A stretch of DNA of 12,653 bases from contig CALECM010000083.1 of NCBI GenBank assembly GCA_937949745.1, positions 1 through 12,653 on the forward strand. Reading direction: 5' to 3'. The stretch is from an uncultured Bacteroidales bacterium. GTDB taxonomy: Bacteria; Bacteroidota; Bacteroidia; Bacteroidales; WCHB1-69. Below the pieces are notes generated by a model. That model ran no database searches. It was not told the DNA's origin and saw nothing but the letters and a program-made list of their open reading frames with translations. Below are positions 1 through 6,435 of the stretch, piece by piece. Made by a program: the position numbers and the translations under genes. How positions within the stretch are numbered: position 1 is the first letter of the stretch; every line of letters begins with the position of its first letter.

Positions 1-51
1 AATGTATTGAAAAAGAAAGTTGAAGAATGGTTGAAAACAGAAATAAAATAG
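1..51 (+). CDS. C-terminal tail of an upstream protein (partial; ECF sigma factor possible)
   Basis: Frame 1 is open from the window edge to TAG at 49-51 and encodes NVLKKKVEEWLKTEIK. Only 16 residues are visible, so no family can be assigned from the sequence. The charged, helical character would fit the end of a sigma-factor region 4 or of many other proteins. The stop lies 10 bp before the ATG of the next gene, which suggests co-transcription. The next gene has an N-terminus like the membrane proteins that commonly follow ECF sigma factors in Bacteroidota, so a sigma factor is the favoured guess. That identification is inference from context only. Confidence 0.4.
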   Translation, partial: NVLKKKVEEWLKTEIK

Positions 52-61
52 TGAATTGGTC

Positions 62-955
62 ATGAAGGAAAAAGAGATCGGAGAATTTTTCCGGGAAAAT
101 TTTGCAGGTTATGAACCCGTGCCTTCTGACAATATGTGGGAAAATATTCAGCATGCCCCGGAAATAAAGCGGTACAACAAAACGGCTTCCCTTAAGAGGA
201 TATTAGGTTACAGCGCCATTACCCTGGCGGTGGCCACCGCTGTTGTCGTGGGTTATCTGTTATTACGTCCGTCGGATCAACCGGTAATATCACCGGATGT
301 TGTATTTACGGATACGTTAGCTTATGATCAAAATATCCGTCCGTCGGAAACAGGGAAAGTGGAAATGGAAGTGATTGCGGAGAAGTCTGAAATTACAGCT
401 AAAGAAGTAATAAAACCACTACAATCCCGTGAACCTGCCTCTCCGGTTCGAAACGCGAATACTGCGTCATCACCCGTTACAACCTCACCGGGACAGGATT
501 TCAGGAGTCAGGATACGAAAGTCGATATTATTTCAGAACCCTTACCGGAAATGCCGGAGATTGAGCTTCCGTATGTAGCCATTGAAAATGCCATACCGCC
601 GGTTCCTTCGGAGATCATTAATCCGGAAGAGATCATCGATAACACCCCCTCATTGCCGGAACAGGAAACCCGGTTGGAAAGTCTTTTATTGATTCCGAAA
701 GCTTTTACGCCCAACAGCGACGGACTGAACGATGTTTTCCTGGTTTTTGCTTCTTCCCGGATCACGGACTATGAAATGCATATCTATGACCGTACCGGTA
801 AATTAATATTTAAATCCACTAATATTGACTCGGGATGGGATGGCAATGTCAGCGGTCAAATTGCCCCGGAAGGAGTGTATATATACCTTATCAATTACAA
901 AGATTACGACGGAGTGAAACGCCAGGAAAAAGGCTCTTTAATCCTCATTAAATAA
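62..955 (+). CDS. Single-pass membrane protein: anti-sigma-like N-terminus plus T9SS type B sorting domain
   Basis: This is a 297-residue protein counted from the ATG at 62; a TTG at 56 would add two residues and is less likely. Residues 1-46 are charged and cytoplasmic in appearance. They carry a GYEPVPSDNMWENI motif that resembles the 'P..VWdnI' segment of Bacteroidota proteins encoded after ECF sigma factors. One membrane segment follows at about 47-68 (ILGYSAITLAVATAVVVGYLLL). There is no cleavable signal peptide at the very N-terminus. Residues 69-206 form a low-complexity linker rich in Pro, Ser, Thr and Glu. Residues 207-297 are a clear CHU_C/type B T9SS sorting domain, with IPKAFTPNSDGLNDVF, IYDRTGKLIF, GWDG and a final SLILIK. 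The N-in membrane anchor and a C-terminal outer-membrane export signal are an odd combination. The sorting domain is secure; the anti-sigma role is inferred. It may be co-transcribed with the upstream gene. Confidence 0.9.
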   Translation: MKEKEIGEFFRENFAGYEPVPSDNMWENIQHAPEIKRYNKTASLKRILGYSAITLAVATAVVVGYLLLRPSDQPVISPDVVFTDTLAYDQNIRPSETGKVEMEVIAEKSEITAKEVIKPLQSREPASPVRNANTASSPVTTSPGQDFRSQDTKVDIISEPLPEMPEIELPYVAIENAIPPVPSEIINPEEIIDNTPSLPEQETRLESLLLIPKAFTPNSDGLNDVFLVFASSRITDYEMHIYDRTGKLIFKSTNIDSGWDGNVSGQIAPEGVYIYLINYKDYDGVKRQEKGSLILIK

Positions 956-964
956 TTACTTATT

Positions 965-994
965 TTTGTCGACTGTTATAATTTGCTAACTTTA
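965..994 (+). promoter_or_regulatory. Putative Bacteroidota promoter before the M16-FN3-membrane cluster
   Basis: TTTG at 965-968 is followed after 18 bp by TAACTTTA at 987-994. The Bacteroidota sigma-ABfr consensus is TTTG at -33 and TAnnTTTG at -7, so the second box matches at all but its last base and the spacing fits. Transcription would start near 1000, giving a leader of about 45 nt. The AAGGA at 1032-1036, 8 bp before the ATG at 1045, is an unusually good Shine-Dalgarno sequence for this phylum and supports that start. The match is by eye only. Confidence 0.45.
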
Positions 995-1044
995 TCCGTT
1001 TATATCTGTTTCATTATTCCTGATGAAATATAAGGATACAATGA

Positions 1045-2358
1045 ATGACCTTTATGAATATTACTGATAGAAAAATATCGCCACCTGTCCGTCCGTTCCT
1101 TCCCTTTGAACTGGAGAAACCTTCTGTCGATTACCTAAGCAATGGTTTGCCTGTTTATTTTTTTGCCAACGACCACCTAGATCTTATTCATTTTGCTTTA
1201 AGGGTAAGAGCGGGATCTTTTTTTGAAAAGCAAAAATTCACGGCTAATTGCGCCTATAATTTATTGATGGAAAGTGCGAAGGGTTGTTCTTCGTGTGATG
1301 TGGAAGATTTTCTGGATTATTACGGTTCTAATTTTAATGTGGGTGTAAGCCTGGAATATATAACGATTAATTTTATTATCCCTAAAGCCAACTGTGGCAA
1401 AGTTATTCCTTTTATTTATGATTTTCTTACGCATCCGGAATATAAAGAAGAAAACCTTTCCTACTATAAACAAAGAAGAATAAAGGATCTGGAATATAAT
1501 ATGTTGAAGGTTGGATATCGTTCCCAGCAATGGATGAATCACCTCTTGATTAATCCGGATATTCCGGCCGGGAAGATGTTGACCAGAGAGGATATTGAAA
1601 ATGTAAATATCGGACAAATAACGGCTTATCACCATGATACTTTTTGTGCGGAGAACCTTTCTTTATATATAGCGGGCAATTTGGGACAGGAAGAATTAAG
1701 TCAAATAAGAGATGTTTTCAGCCGGATTCCGGGGAAAAGATCATCCGTACTTCCGGATCTCATCCCGTCAAACAATACCAAAGGCGAACTTGTTTTGGAA
1801 AAGTGGCCCGACAGTGTGCAGTCGTCTTTGGTTATCGCAAGAAGATTATTCGGCTACCGCCATCAGGATAGAAGGGATTTTAACGTTTTGTCGACCATAC
1901 TGGGAGGGTATTTCGGTTCAAGGTTAATGCAAAACCTGAGGGAAAAAAACGGGTATACTTACGGCGTTTATAATTACTTCAACTATTTTGCCGACGAGTC
2001 GATCTTTTATATTGAAACGGATGTGAATGTGGAACGTACCGGAGATGCCTTAAGCGCCTGTAAAGAAGAAATGATAAAACTGATGGAAAATGCCGTAGGT
2101 GATGAAGAATTACATAACGTTAAAAATTATATGACAGGTTCTTTATTACGCAGACTCGACGGTTCCGTGGATTATATGAAAACCTATATGTTGTGGAATG
2201 CTTCCGGCATCGATGAAAAAGAACTGGCCGCCATGATGGATACGATCCGGCGCATTACCCCGGAAAGAATACGGGAGCTGGCGGTAGGCTATCTTAATCC
2301 TGATGATTTTGTGACGATAGTAGTCGGGGATATTCCAGGTCGGGATACTAAGGATTAA
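1045..2358 (+). CDS. M16-family (insulinase-like) protein lacking the catalytic HxxEH site
   Basis: This 437-residue protein has the two-lobed M16B layout, an N-terminal domain at about 27-210 and a C-terminal domain at about 245-430, and no signal peptide, so it is probably cytoplasmic. The zinc motif HxxEH should fall at about 68-72, but the sequence there reads NCAYN (H to N, E to Y, H to N). The downstream glutamate region is likewise not canonical. The C-terminal lobe keeps the family's R/Y substrate-binding pair in LREKNGYTYG (R299, Y306). In known two-subunit M16B enzymes one chain carries zinc and the other carries the R/Y pair; this protein looks like the non-catalytic chain. No active partner is encoded in the window. 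The ATG at 1045 is preferred because of the AAGGA upstream; ATG 1054 is the alternative. The gene is first in a probable three-gene operon. Confidence 0.92.
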   Translation: MTFMNITDRKISPPVRPFLPFELEKPSVDYLSNGLPVYFFANDHLDLIHFALRVRAGSFFEKQKFTANCAYNLLMESAKGCSSCDVEDFLDYYGSNFNVGVSLEYITINFIIPKANCGKVIPFIYDFLTHPEYKEENLSYYKQRRIKDLEYNMLKVGYRSQQWMNHLLINPDIPAGKMLTREDIENVNIGQITAYHHDTFCAENLSLYIAGNLGQEELSQIRDVFSRIPGKRSSVLPDLIPSNNTKGELVLEKWPDSVQSSLVIARRLFGYRHQDRRDFNVLSTILGGYFGSRLMQNLREKNGYTYGVYNYFNYFADESIFYIETDVNVERTGDALSACKEEMIKLMENAVGDEELHNVKNYMTGSLLRRLDGSVDYMKTYMLWNASGIDEKELAAMMDTIRRITPERIRELAVGYLNPDDFVTIVVGDIPGRDTKD

Positions 2359-2386
2359 GAAATAGTCGTTATGAAATTAATTTTGA

Positions 2387-4450
2387 ATGAGAAAAAAACT
2401 ATATATATTATTCTTTTTTGTAAATTTTTTTTCAAGTCGGGTTTTCGCTTTGAATGAACCCGAATTGCGGTGCCTCCAGGTGGAGAATAATGGAAGCGTA
2501 AAGTTAACATGGGTACATCCCACCGACATTCATAATCTGCATCATTATGAGATATTCCGTACAGATGACGGTACGACTTTTACCCGTATCCATACGATTA
2601 CTTTAAGTAATCCGGCCAGTCCGGATGTAAACAGCTGGATAGATGCAGGTGCCAATGCCAATACGAATCTGGATGTTTGCTATTATGTTGCATCGGTATC
2701 CCAATCCGGCACGGCATTCGAGTCTAACCGTTTGTGTGTCATGGGATTGGAAATCAACAATAATCAATACCAGGGTATAGCAGAACTTAGATGGACTCCT
2801 CCCATTAGTCCCGCTCTATCAACTTATGATCCTTATTATCAGATATACAGCAAAGGACCGTATGATCCGGACTTTGTATGGATAGGAAATGCAACCAATC
2901 TTAATTTCCTGGATACGATAGATATTTGCCAGGGATGGATTGACTATAAGATAATTCTGGCTGATAATTCTGCGAATTGCAGCAATGTTTCCCGTATTTA
3001 CGGCGATAATTTTGCGGATAAAATGGGACCGGAAGTTCCGCTTTTCGACAGCGTTTCCGTCGATTTTAATACCGGCCTGACCCATCTCGGATGGCAACCT
3101 TCGTCCTCGTCCGATGCGTATGCTTATATTATTTATTATATGAGTGTTACAGACGGATGGATTCCCGTGGATACGGTTTACGGAAGGGAAACCACAAGCT
3201 GGACCGATCATGACAGGATCGCTTCTTCCACCATATACCAGTACCGTATTGCGGCTCTGGACAGTTGTCTGAATTCCTCGGTGATCAGCCGGGATCCGTT
3301 GCGCACCATGAGTCTCACCTGCCAGGTCGACGACTGCGCACAAAAAATTTCCGTGAACTGGACTCCTTACGAGAATATGCGGGGAGGTCAGGAAGGATAT
3401 GCTGTTTATTATTCTTTAAACGGAGGAACCCCGCAACTGGCGGGAGAAGTAGATGTGAATACCCGTAATTATACCTTAAATGATATTGCGGATAACAGCC
3501 ATTATAAGTTTGTGGTGAAAGCTTTCGGGAATAACGGGGAGATTTACGCGAGTTCTGTTACCGGCGAAGTAAATACTGCAGAAGTCACTTACCATCATTT
3601 TGCTTATATACGATATGCTTCGGTGGCGGAAAATAAAAATATTGAGTTGGCAATTTATACCAGTGGGGATACGCTCCCGTTTACCAATATGAAAATATAC
3701 CGGAGCCAGGATAATACGTCCAATTTCAGCCTGGTTGTGACTTTACCGTACAATGGTAACGCGAATTATACCTATACCGATGAAAATCTAAACGTGGAAC
3801 GAAAATATTATTATTACAAGGCAGTATTGATCAACGAATGTGACCGTGAAGTGGCCAATTCTAATGTGGTGCACAATATAGTTTTGTCCGGTGAGACCAA
3901 CGATGCTCATTTAAATACGTTACGGTGGAGAGATTTCGGAGATTGGCAAATCGGCGTGGATGATTATACGATCCACCGTAAAATGGAAAGTGATTTTAAT
4001 TTTGTGGAGATTGACAGGATCCCTTCCAACGTATCCAATAGTTTTTACGATGATGTATCGGATCTTTTCGGTTACGGTTCGGATTTTCTTTATTATGTGG
4101 TAGCGGAAGAGATAGCCAACAGTTATGGTTTTCAGGATAAGAGCGCTTCCAACTACGTTACATTACGTCAATTACCTACTACCTATATACCGAATGCCTT
4201 TAATCCTTCCGGGCAACATAATCCTGTTTTCATGCCGGTCAATTCTTTCGTATCAATGGAAAATTACCATTTTTCCGTTTATTCACGGACGGGGCAGTTG
4301 ATTTTTACGACCAATGACCCTTATAAAGGTTGGGACGGGACAATGGATGGAAGGCCTGCACAAATGGATGTATATATTTATCAGGTATATTATACCTATC
4401 CGGACGGCACGCCTTATGAAAGAAGCGGAAGCCTGACGCTTATCAGGTGA
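2387..4450 (+). CDS. Secreted protein with FN3-like repeats and T9SS type B sorting domain
   Basis: This 687-residue protein starts with a signal peptide (MRKKLYILFFFVNFFSSRVFA, cleavage near residue 21). Six fibronectin-III-like beta-sandwich units follow, at about 22-117, 118-205, 213-305, 308-398, 401-498 and 500-593. They are recognised by recurring 'L.W.....Y.IYR......F' and 'Y.Y.V.A' strand patterns. Residues 595-687 are a CHU_C/type B sorting domain (IPNAFNPSG, SVYSRTGQLIF, GWDG, SLTLIR). The usual FTPNGDGxND loop is replaced by FNPSGQHNP. The protein should cross the inner membrane by Sec and the outer membrane by T9SS, and be surface-attached or released. It has no enzymatic domain, so an adhesive or scaffold role is likely but unproven. 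It starts 28 bp after the M16 gene, and its stop overlaps a possible GTG start of the next gene. Confidence 0.93.
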   Translation: MRKKLYILFFFVNFFSSRVFALNEPELRCLQVENNGSVKLTWVHPTDIHNLHHYEIFRTDDGTTFTRIHTITLSNPASPDVNSWIDAGANANTNLDVCYYVASVSQSGTAFESNRLCVMGLEINNNQYQGIAELRWTPPISPALSTYDPYYQIYSKGPYDPDFVWIGNATNLNFLDTIDICQGWIDYKIILADNSANCSNVSRIYGDNFADKMGPEVPLFDSVSVDFNTGLTHLGWQPSSSSDAYAYIIYYMSVTDGWIPVDTVYGRETTSWTDHDRIASSTIYQYRIAALDSCLNSSVISRDPLRTMSLTCQVDDCAQKISVNWTPYENMRGGQEGYAVYYSLNGGTPQLAGEVDVNTRNYTLNDIADNSHYKFVVKAFGNNGEIYASSVTGEVNTAEVTYHHFAYIRYASVAENKNIELAIYTSGDTLPFTNMKIYRSQDNTSNFSLVVTLPYNGNANYTYTDENLNVERKYYYYKAVLINECDREVANSNVVHNIVLSGETNDAHLNTLRWRDFGDWQIGVDDYTIHRKMESDFNFVEIDRIPSNVSNSFYDDVSDLFGYGSDFLYYVVAEEIANSYGFQDKSASNYVTLRQLPTTYIPNAFNPSGQHNPVFMPVNSFVSMENYHFSVYSRTGQLIFTTNDPYKGWDGTMDGRPAQMDVYIYQVYYTYPDGTPYERSGSLTLIR

Positions 4451-4467
4451 TTTCTAAATTAATGATC

Positions 4468-5082
4468 ATGAAATTTTTCAACTTCGTATCCACGGTCCTC
4501 CATCCTCTTGTAATGCCGTTTTATTTCTTTCTGCTCTTCTTCTTTTCAGCCGGCATTATGCGCTTCCCTTTTTCTTCTGTTTTCAATTTGTTATTGTTCG
4601 TGGTTTTTACCCTGATCGTACTTCCCGGACTCAGTATTTTTTTCAGCCGGAAATTGTTGGTAATAGGAAATGGAAATTACAGTTCAAAACGTGACCGCAC
4701 CATCGTTTTGGCTATCATGACCTTTTTCTATTTTTTTAATTTTAAAATATGGCATGACAAGGCCGGGGATGTTTTTTATGATTACATATTCGGCAACTTT
4801 GCTTTGATTGCCGGATTGTTGTTGATTTTTAATTTCTTTTACGCATTGGATTGGTATACGATAGCCTGGGGAAGTTTGTTGGGTTTTTATCTGGTACTGG
4901 TCAATACCGGATATGGCTTCCAGTTAGGTATTTTATCCGCCATTATCTTGTTAGCCGGACTTTTAGGTGTTGCCCGTATCAATCAGGAATCAGTTCCCGG
5001 GAAATCTGGAAATATCTACCTCAGTTTTTTTATGGGATTCGCAGCCACTTTTATACTGGGGGCCGGTTTGATCTTCTTTTAG
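4468..5082 (+). CDS. Multi-pass inner-membrane protein, distantly PAP2-like
   Basis: The protein has 204 residues from the ATG at 4468. A GTG at 4447 that overlaps the previous stop (GTGA) and an ATG at 4462 are alternative in-frame starts. The 4468 start gives an N-terminus MKFFNFVSTVLHPLVMPFY that resembles the 'HPLLmPtY' opening of a family of small Bacteroidota membrane proteins often labelled PAP2-like. About six hydrophobic segments are present. The SSKRDRTIVL stretch after the second segment resembles the family's conserved D/R-rich loop. The histidine and GxxxH patterns expected of an active PAP2 phosphatase are not seen, so a phosphatase function should not be assumed. It is the last gene of the plus-strand cluster, and its stop interleaves with the stop of the convergent beta-barrel gene. 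Being a gene is secure; function is unknown. Confidence 0.85.
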   Translation: MKFFNFVSTVLHPLVMPFYFFLLFFFSAGIMRFPFSSVFNLLLFVVFTLIVLPGLSIFFSRKLLVIGNGNYSSKRDRTIVLAIMTFFYFFNFKIWHDKAGDVFYDYIFGNFALIAGLLLIFNFFYALDWYTIAWGSLLGFYLVLVNTGYGFQLGILSAIILLAGLLGVARINQESVPGKSGNIYLSFFMGFAATFILGAGLIFF

Positions 5083-5777
5083 AACAAATTCCATGTAAAG
5101 CCTAAAGACATAGGCATGATACGCGGTCCTTTATCCCGCTCGAAAAGGGGAGTGAGCTGGTAACAATAGTAAAGACTTACATATTTCCATCCGATACGGA
5201 GATAAGCATCAAAATTAAATTTTTGCTTATTGTATATTTCAAAACTTTTCCGGTTCAGGTAATTGATAGAACCGTCCGGATTATTGCCCCTGTATAAATG
5301 TGAAATTTCCGCTACAATACCGACGCGCACGCCTACCGTCACTTTAAAACCGTTGGAATGCCTGTACCGGAATTCAAGCGGGATGTTACAGTTGATATAG
5401 GTAACCCGGTTGCGCTTGAACATAGTGTCGTTAGGCAATACATAATATTTCATAAGATCGTTTTTCCGGTCATATTGCAACATGGCATCGGAGAATTGGC
5501 TGTAATAGGTAACTCCCAGACCTAAACCGAATGAAAACGGACTTTTGGATTTGGATTTAAAATCCCACATCGCGGAAATGTTAAATCCGGGATTCAGTTT
5601 ATTGGAGTTTACTTCACCCGGCATGCCCATCCAAAAAGAATGGAAAACGTCGATAAGTAAGCGGTCGCGGATAATTTCCGGTTTATCATCCGGTCGTTTT
5701 CCTTCTGTAGGCTGTGCCGTAAGTGTATAGCCGAAAAATGAAAGGCCGAGAATAATGACTAAAACGATTTTTTTCAT
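5079..5777 (-). CDS. Small outer-membrane beta-barrel protein
   Basis: This 232-residue protein begins with a signal peptide (MKKIVLVIILGLSFFGYTLTA, cleavage before QP). The rest is made of alternating hydrophobic/polar strands with aromatic girdles (FSFGLGLGVTYYSQF, VTVGVRVGIVAEISH, FDAYLRIGWKYVSLYY). It ends in SLGFTWNLF with a terminal phenylalanine, as expected for a Bam-inserted barrel. The size and strand pattern fit the Bacteroidota OMP_b-brl_2 class of 8-10 stranded barrels. The motif RDRLLIDVFHSFWMG after the signal peptide looks like a short conserved lead-in of this group. No ligand or enzyme activity can be read from it. The gene has its own -7 box 21-28 bp upstream and converges on the plus-strand cluster. 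Confidence 0.9.
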   Translation of the reverse strand: MKKIVLVIILGLSFFGYTLTAQPTEGKRPDDKPEIIRDRLLIDVFHSFWMGMPGEVNSNKLNPGFNISAMWDFKSKSKSPFSFGLGLGVTYYSQFSDAMLQYDRKNDLMKYYVLPNDTMFKRNRVTYINCNIPLEFRYRHSNGFKVTVGVRVGIVAEISHLYRGNNPDGSINYLNRKSFEIYNKQKFNFDAYLRIGWKYVSLYYCYQLTPLFERDKGPRIMPMSLGFTWNLF

Positions 5778-5797
5778 TCAAAAATTGATTTTGGTGG

Positions 5798-5805
5798 CAA
5801 AGATA
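5798..5805 (-). promoter_or_regulatory. Bacteroidota -7 promoter box for the beta-barrel gene
   Basis: Read on the minus strand, 5805-5798 is TATCTTTG, a perfect TAnnTTTG -7 element, 20 bp before the ATG of the beta-barrel gene. No TTTG is present at the -33 distance, so only half of the promoter consensus is met. It would leave a short leader of about 10-15 nt. Confidence 0.4.
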
Positions 5806-5811
5806 CAAAAA

Positions 5812-5949
5812 TTATACTCGTTCAGGGGAGGAGAAGCCATCTAAAAGTCGAGAAGAAATGCTTTCTGGCATGATGAGTGAAACGAAGACTCCTTCCAGAT
5901 CCTTGACTATGTTCAGGATGGCAATAGCTACGGTTTTGCATATTTTCAT
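5812..5949 (-). CDS. Possible 45-residue small protein overlapping the cdd stop
   Basis: On the minus strand an ATG at 5949-5947 overlaps the deaminase stop codon (ATGA) and opens a 45-codon frame closing with TAA at 5814-5812. It encodes MKICKTVAIAILNIVKDLEG and 25 further residues ending in SSPERV. The first half is mildly hydrophobic (VAIAILNIV), and the rest has no recognisable motif. The 4-bp overlap is the classic arrangement for translational coupling. A frame of this length can also occur by chance, and no Shine-Dalgarno sequence is evident. I do not recognise a family. Confidence 0.25.
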   Translation of the reverse strand: MKICKTVAIAILNIVKDLEGVFVSLIMPESISSRLLDGFSSPERV

Positions 5950-6431
5950 GATGACCTTAAATAGGAAGAAGAAAAACAAAAAGGTAGCAATTTCGCAACA
6001 TTGGAAAAGATATAGATCTGCTCTTCCGGTGAAGCCAGGATCACTTCAATGTCCTGGTTAAACTTATTCTCGTATTCCAGCAATACCTGCCTGCAGGCTC
6101 CGCATGGAGTAACAGGCTGCCCGTTAAAAGATTCGAGTGAAGCGACAGCTATTTTACTAAAAGGAACTTCCGGATACTGTGAGGAAGCGTAATAGGCCGC
6201 ATTCCGTTCGGCGCACAATCCTGACGGAAAAGCTGCATTTTCCTGATTATTGGCGGTGACAACAGCGCCATTATTAAGCAGAATGGCTGCACCGACATGG
6301 AATCCGGAATATGGAGCATAGGCTTTTTGAGCACTCTCCCGGGCTAATTCAATAAGATGATTGACCTCATTCGTTAACTCGGATTTACCGGAATAAATAG
6401 AGACTTCAGTGACAAAATTCAAGGTTTTCAT
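5946..6431 (-). CDS. cdd: Cytidine deaminase
   Basis: This 161-residue protein hydrolyses cytidine and deoxycytidine to uridine and deoxyuridine in pyrimidine salvage, in the cytoplasm. The tetrameric-type zinc site is complete: C73-A-E75 in SGLCAERNA and C110/C113 in PCGACRQVLLEY, with E75 as the proton shuttle. YSGFHVGAA (41-49) and NQEN (62-65) match the nucleoside-binding segments of the family. The end, FSNVAKLLPFCF, matches the usual C-terminal helix. I take the ATG at 6431, which lies 4 bp after the stop of the preceding gene. The upstream in-frame ATG at 6467 would overlap that gene by 32 bp and add a lysine-rich leader not expected for the family. It is third in the S41-ligase-cdd operon. 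Confidence 0.95.
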   Translation of the reverse strand: MKTLNFVTEVSIYSGKSELTNEVNHLIELARESAQKAYAPYSGFHVGAAILLNNGAVVTANNQENAAFPSGLCAERNAAYYASSQYPEVPFSKIAVASLESFNGQPVTPCGACRQVLLEYENKFNQDIEVILASPEEQIYIFSNVAKLLPFCFSSSYLRSS

Positions 6432-6435
6432 AGGT

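Noticed and set aside
2378..2385. Perfect TAnnTTTG box (TAATTTTG) before the FN3 protein gene.
   Set aside because: Transcription from it would start inside the coding region, and there is no TTTG at the -33 distance; the gene is better read as part of the cluster starting at 1045.
2819..3343. A 174-codon open frame on the minus strand inside the FN3 protein gene.
   Set aside because: It lies wholly within a plus-strand gene with a signal peptide and recognisable domains, and its translation has no family features; it is an antisense shadow.
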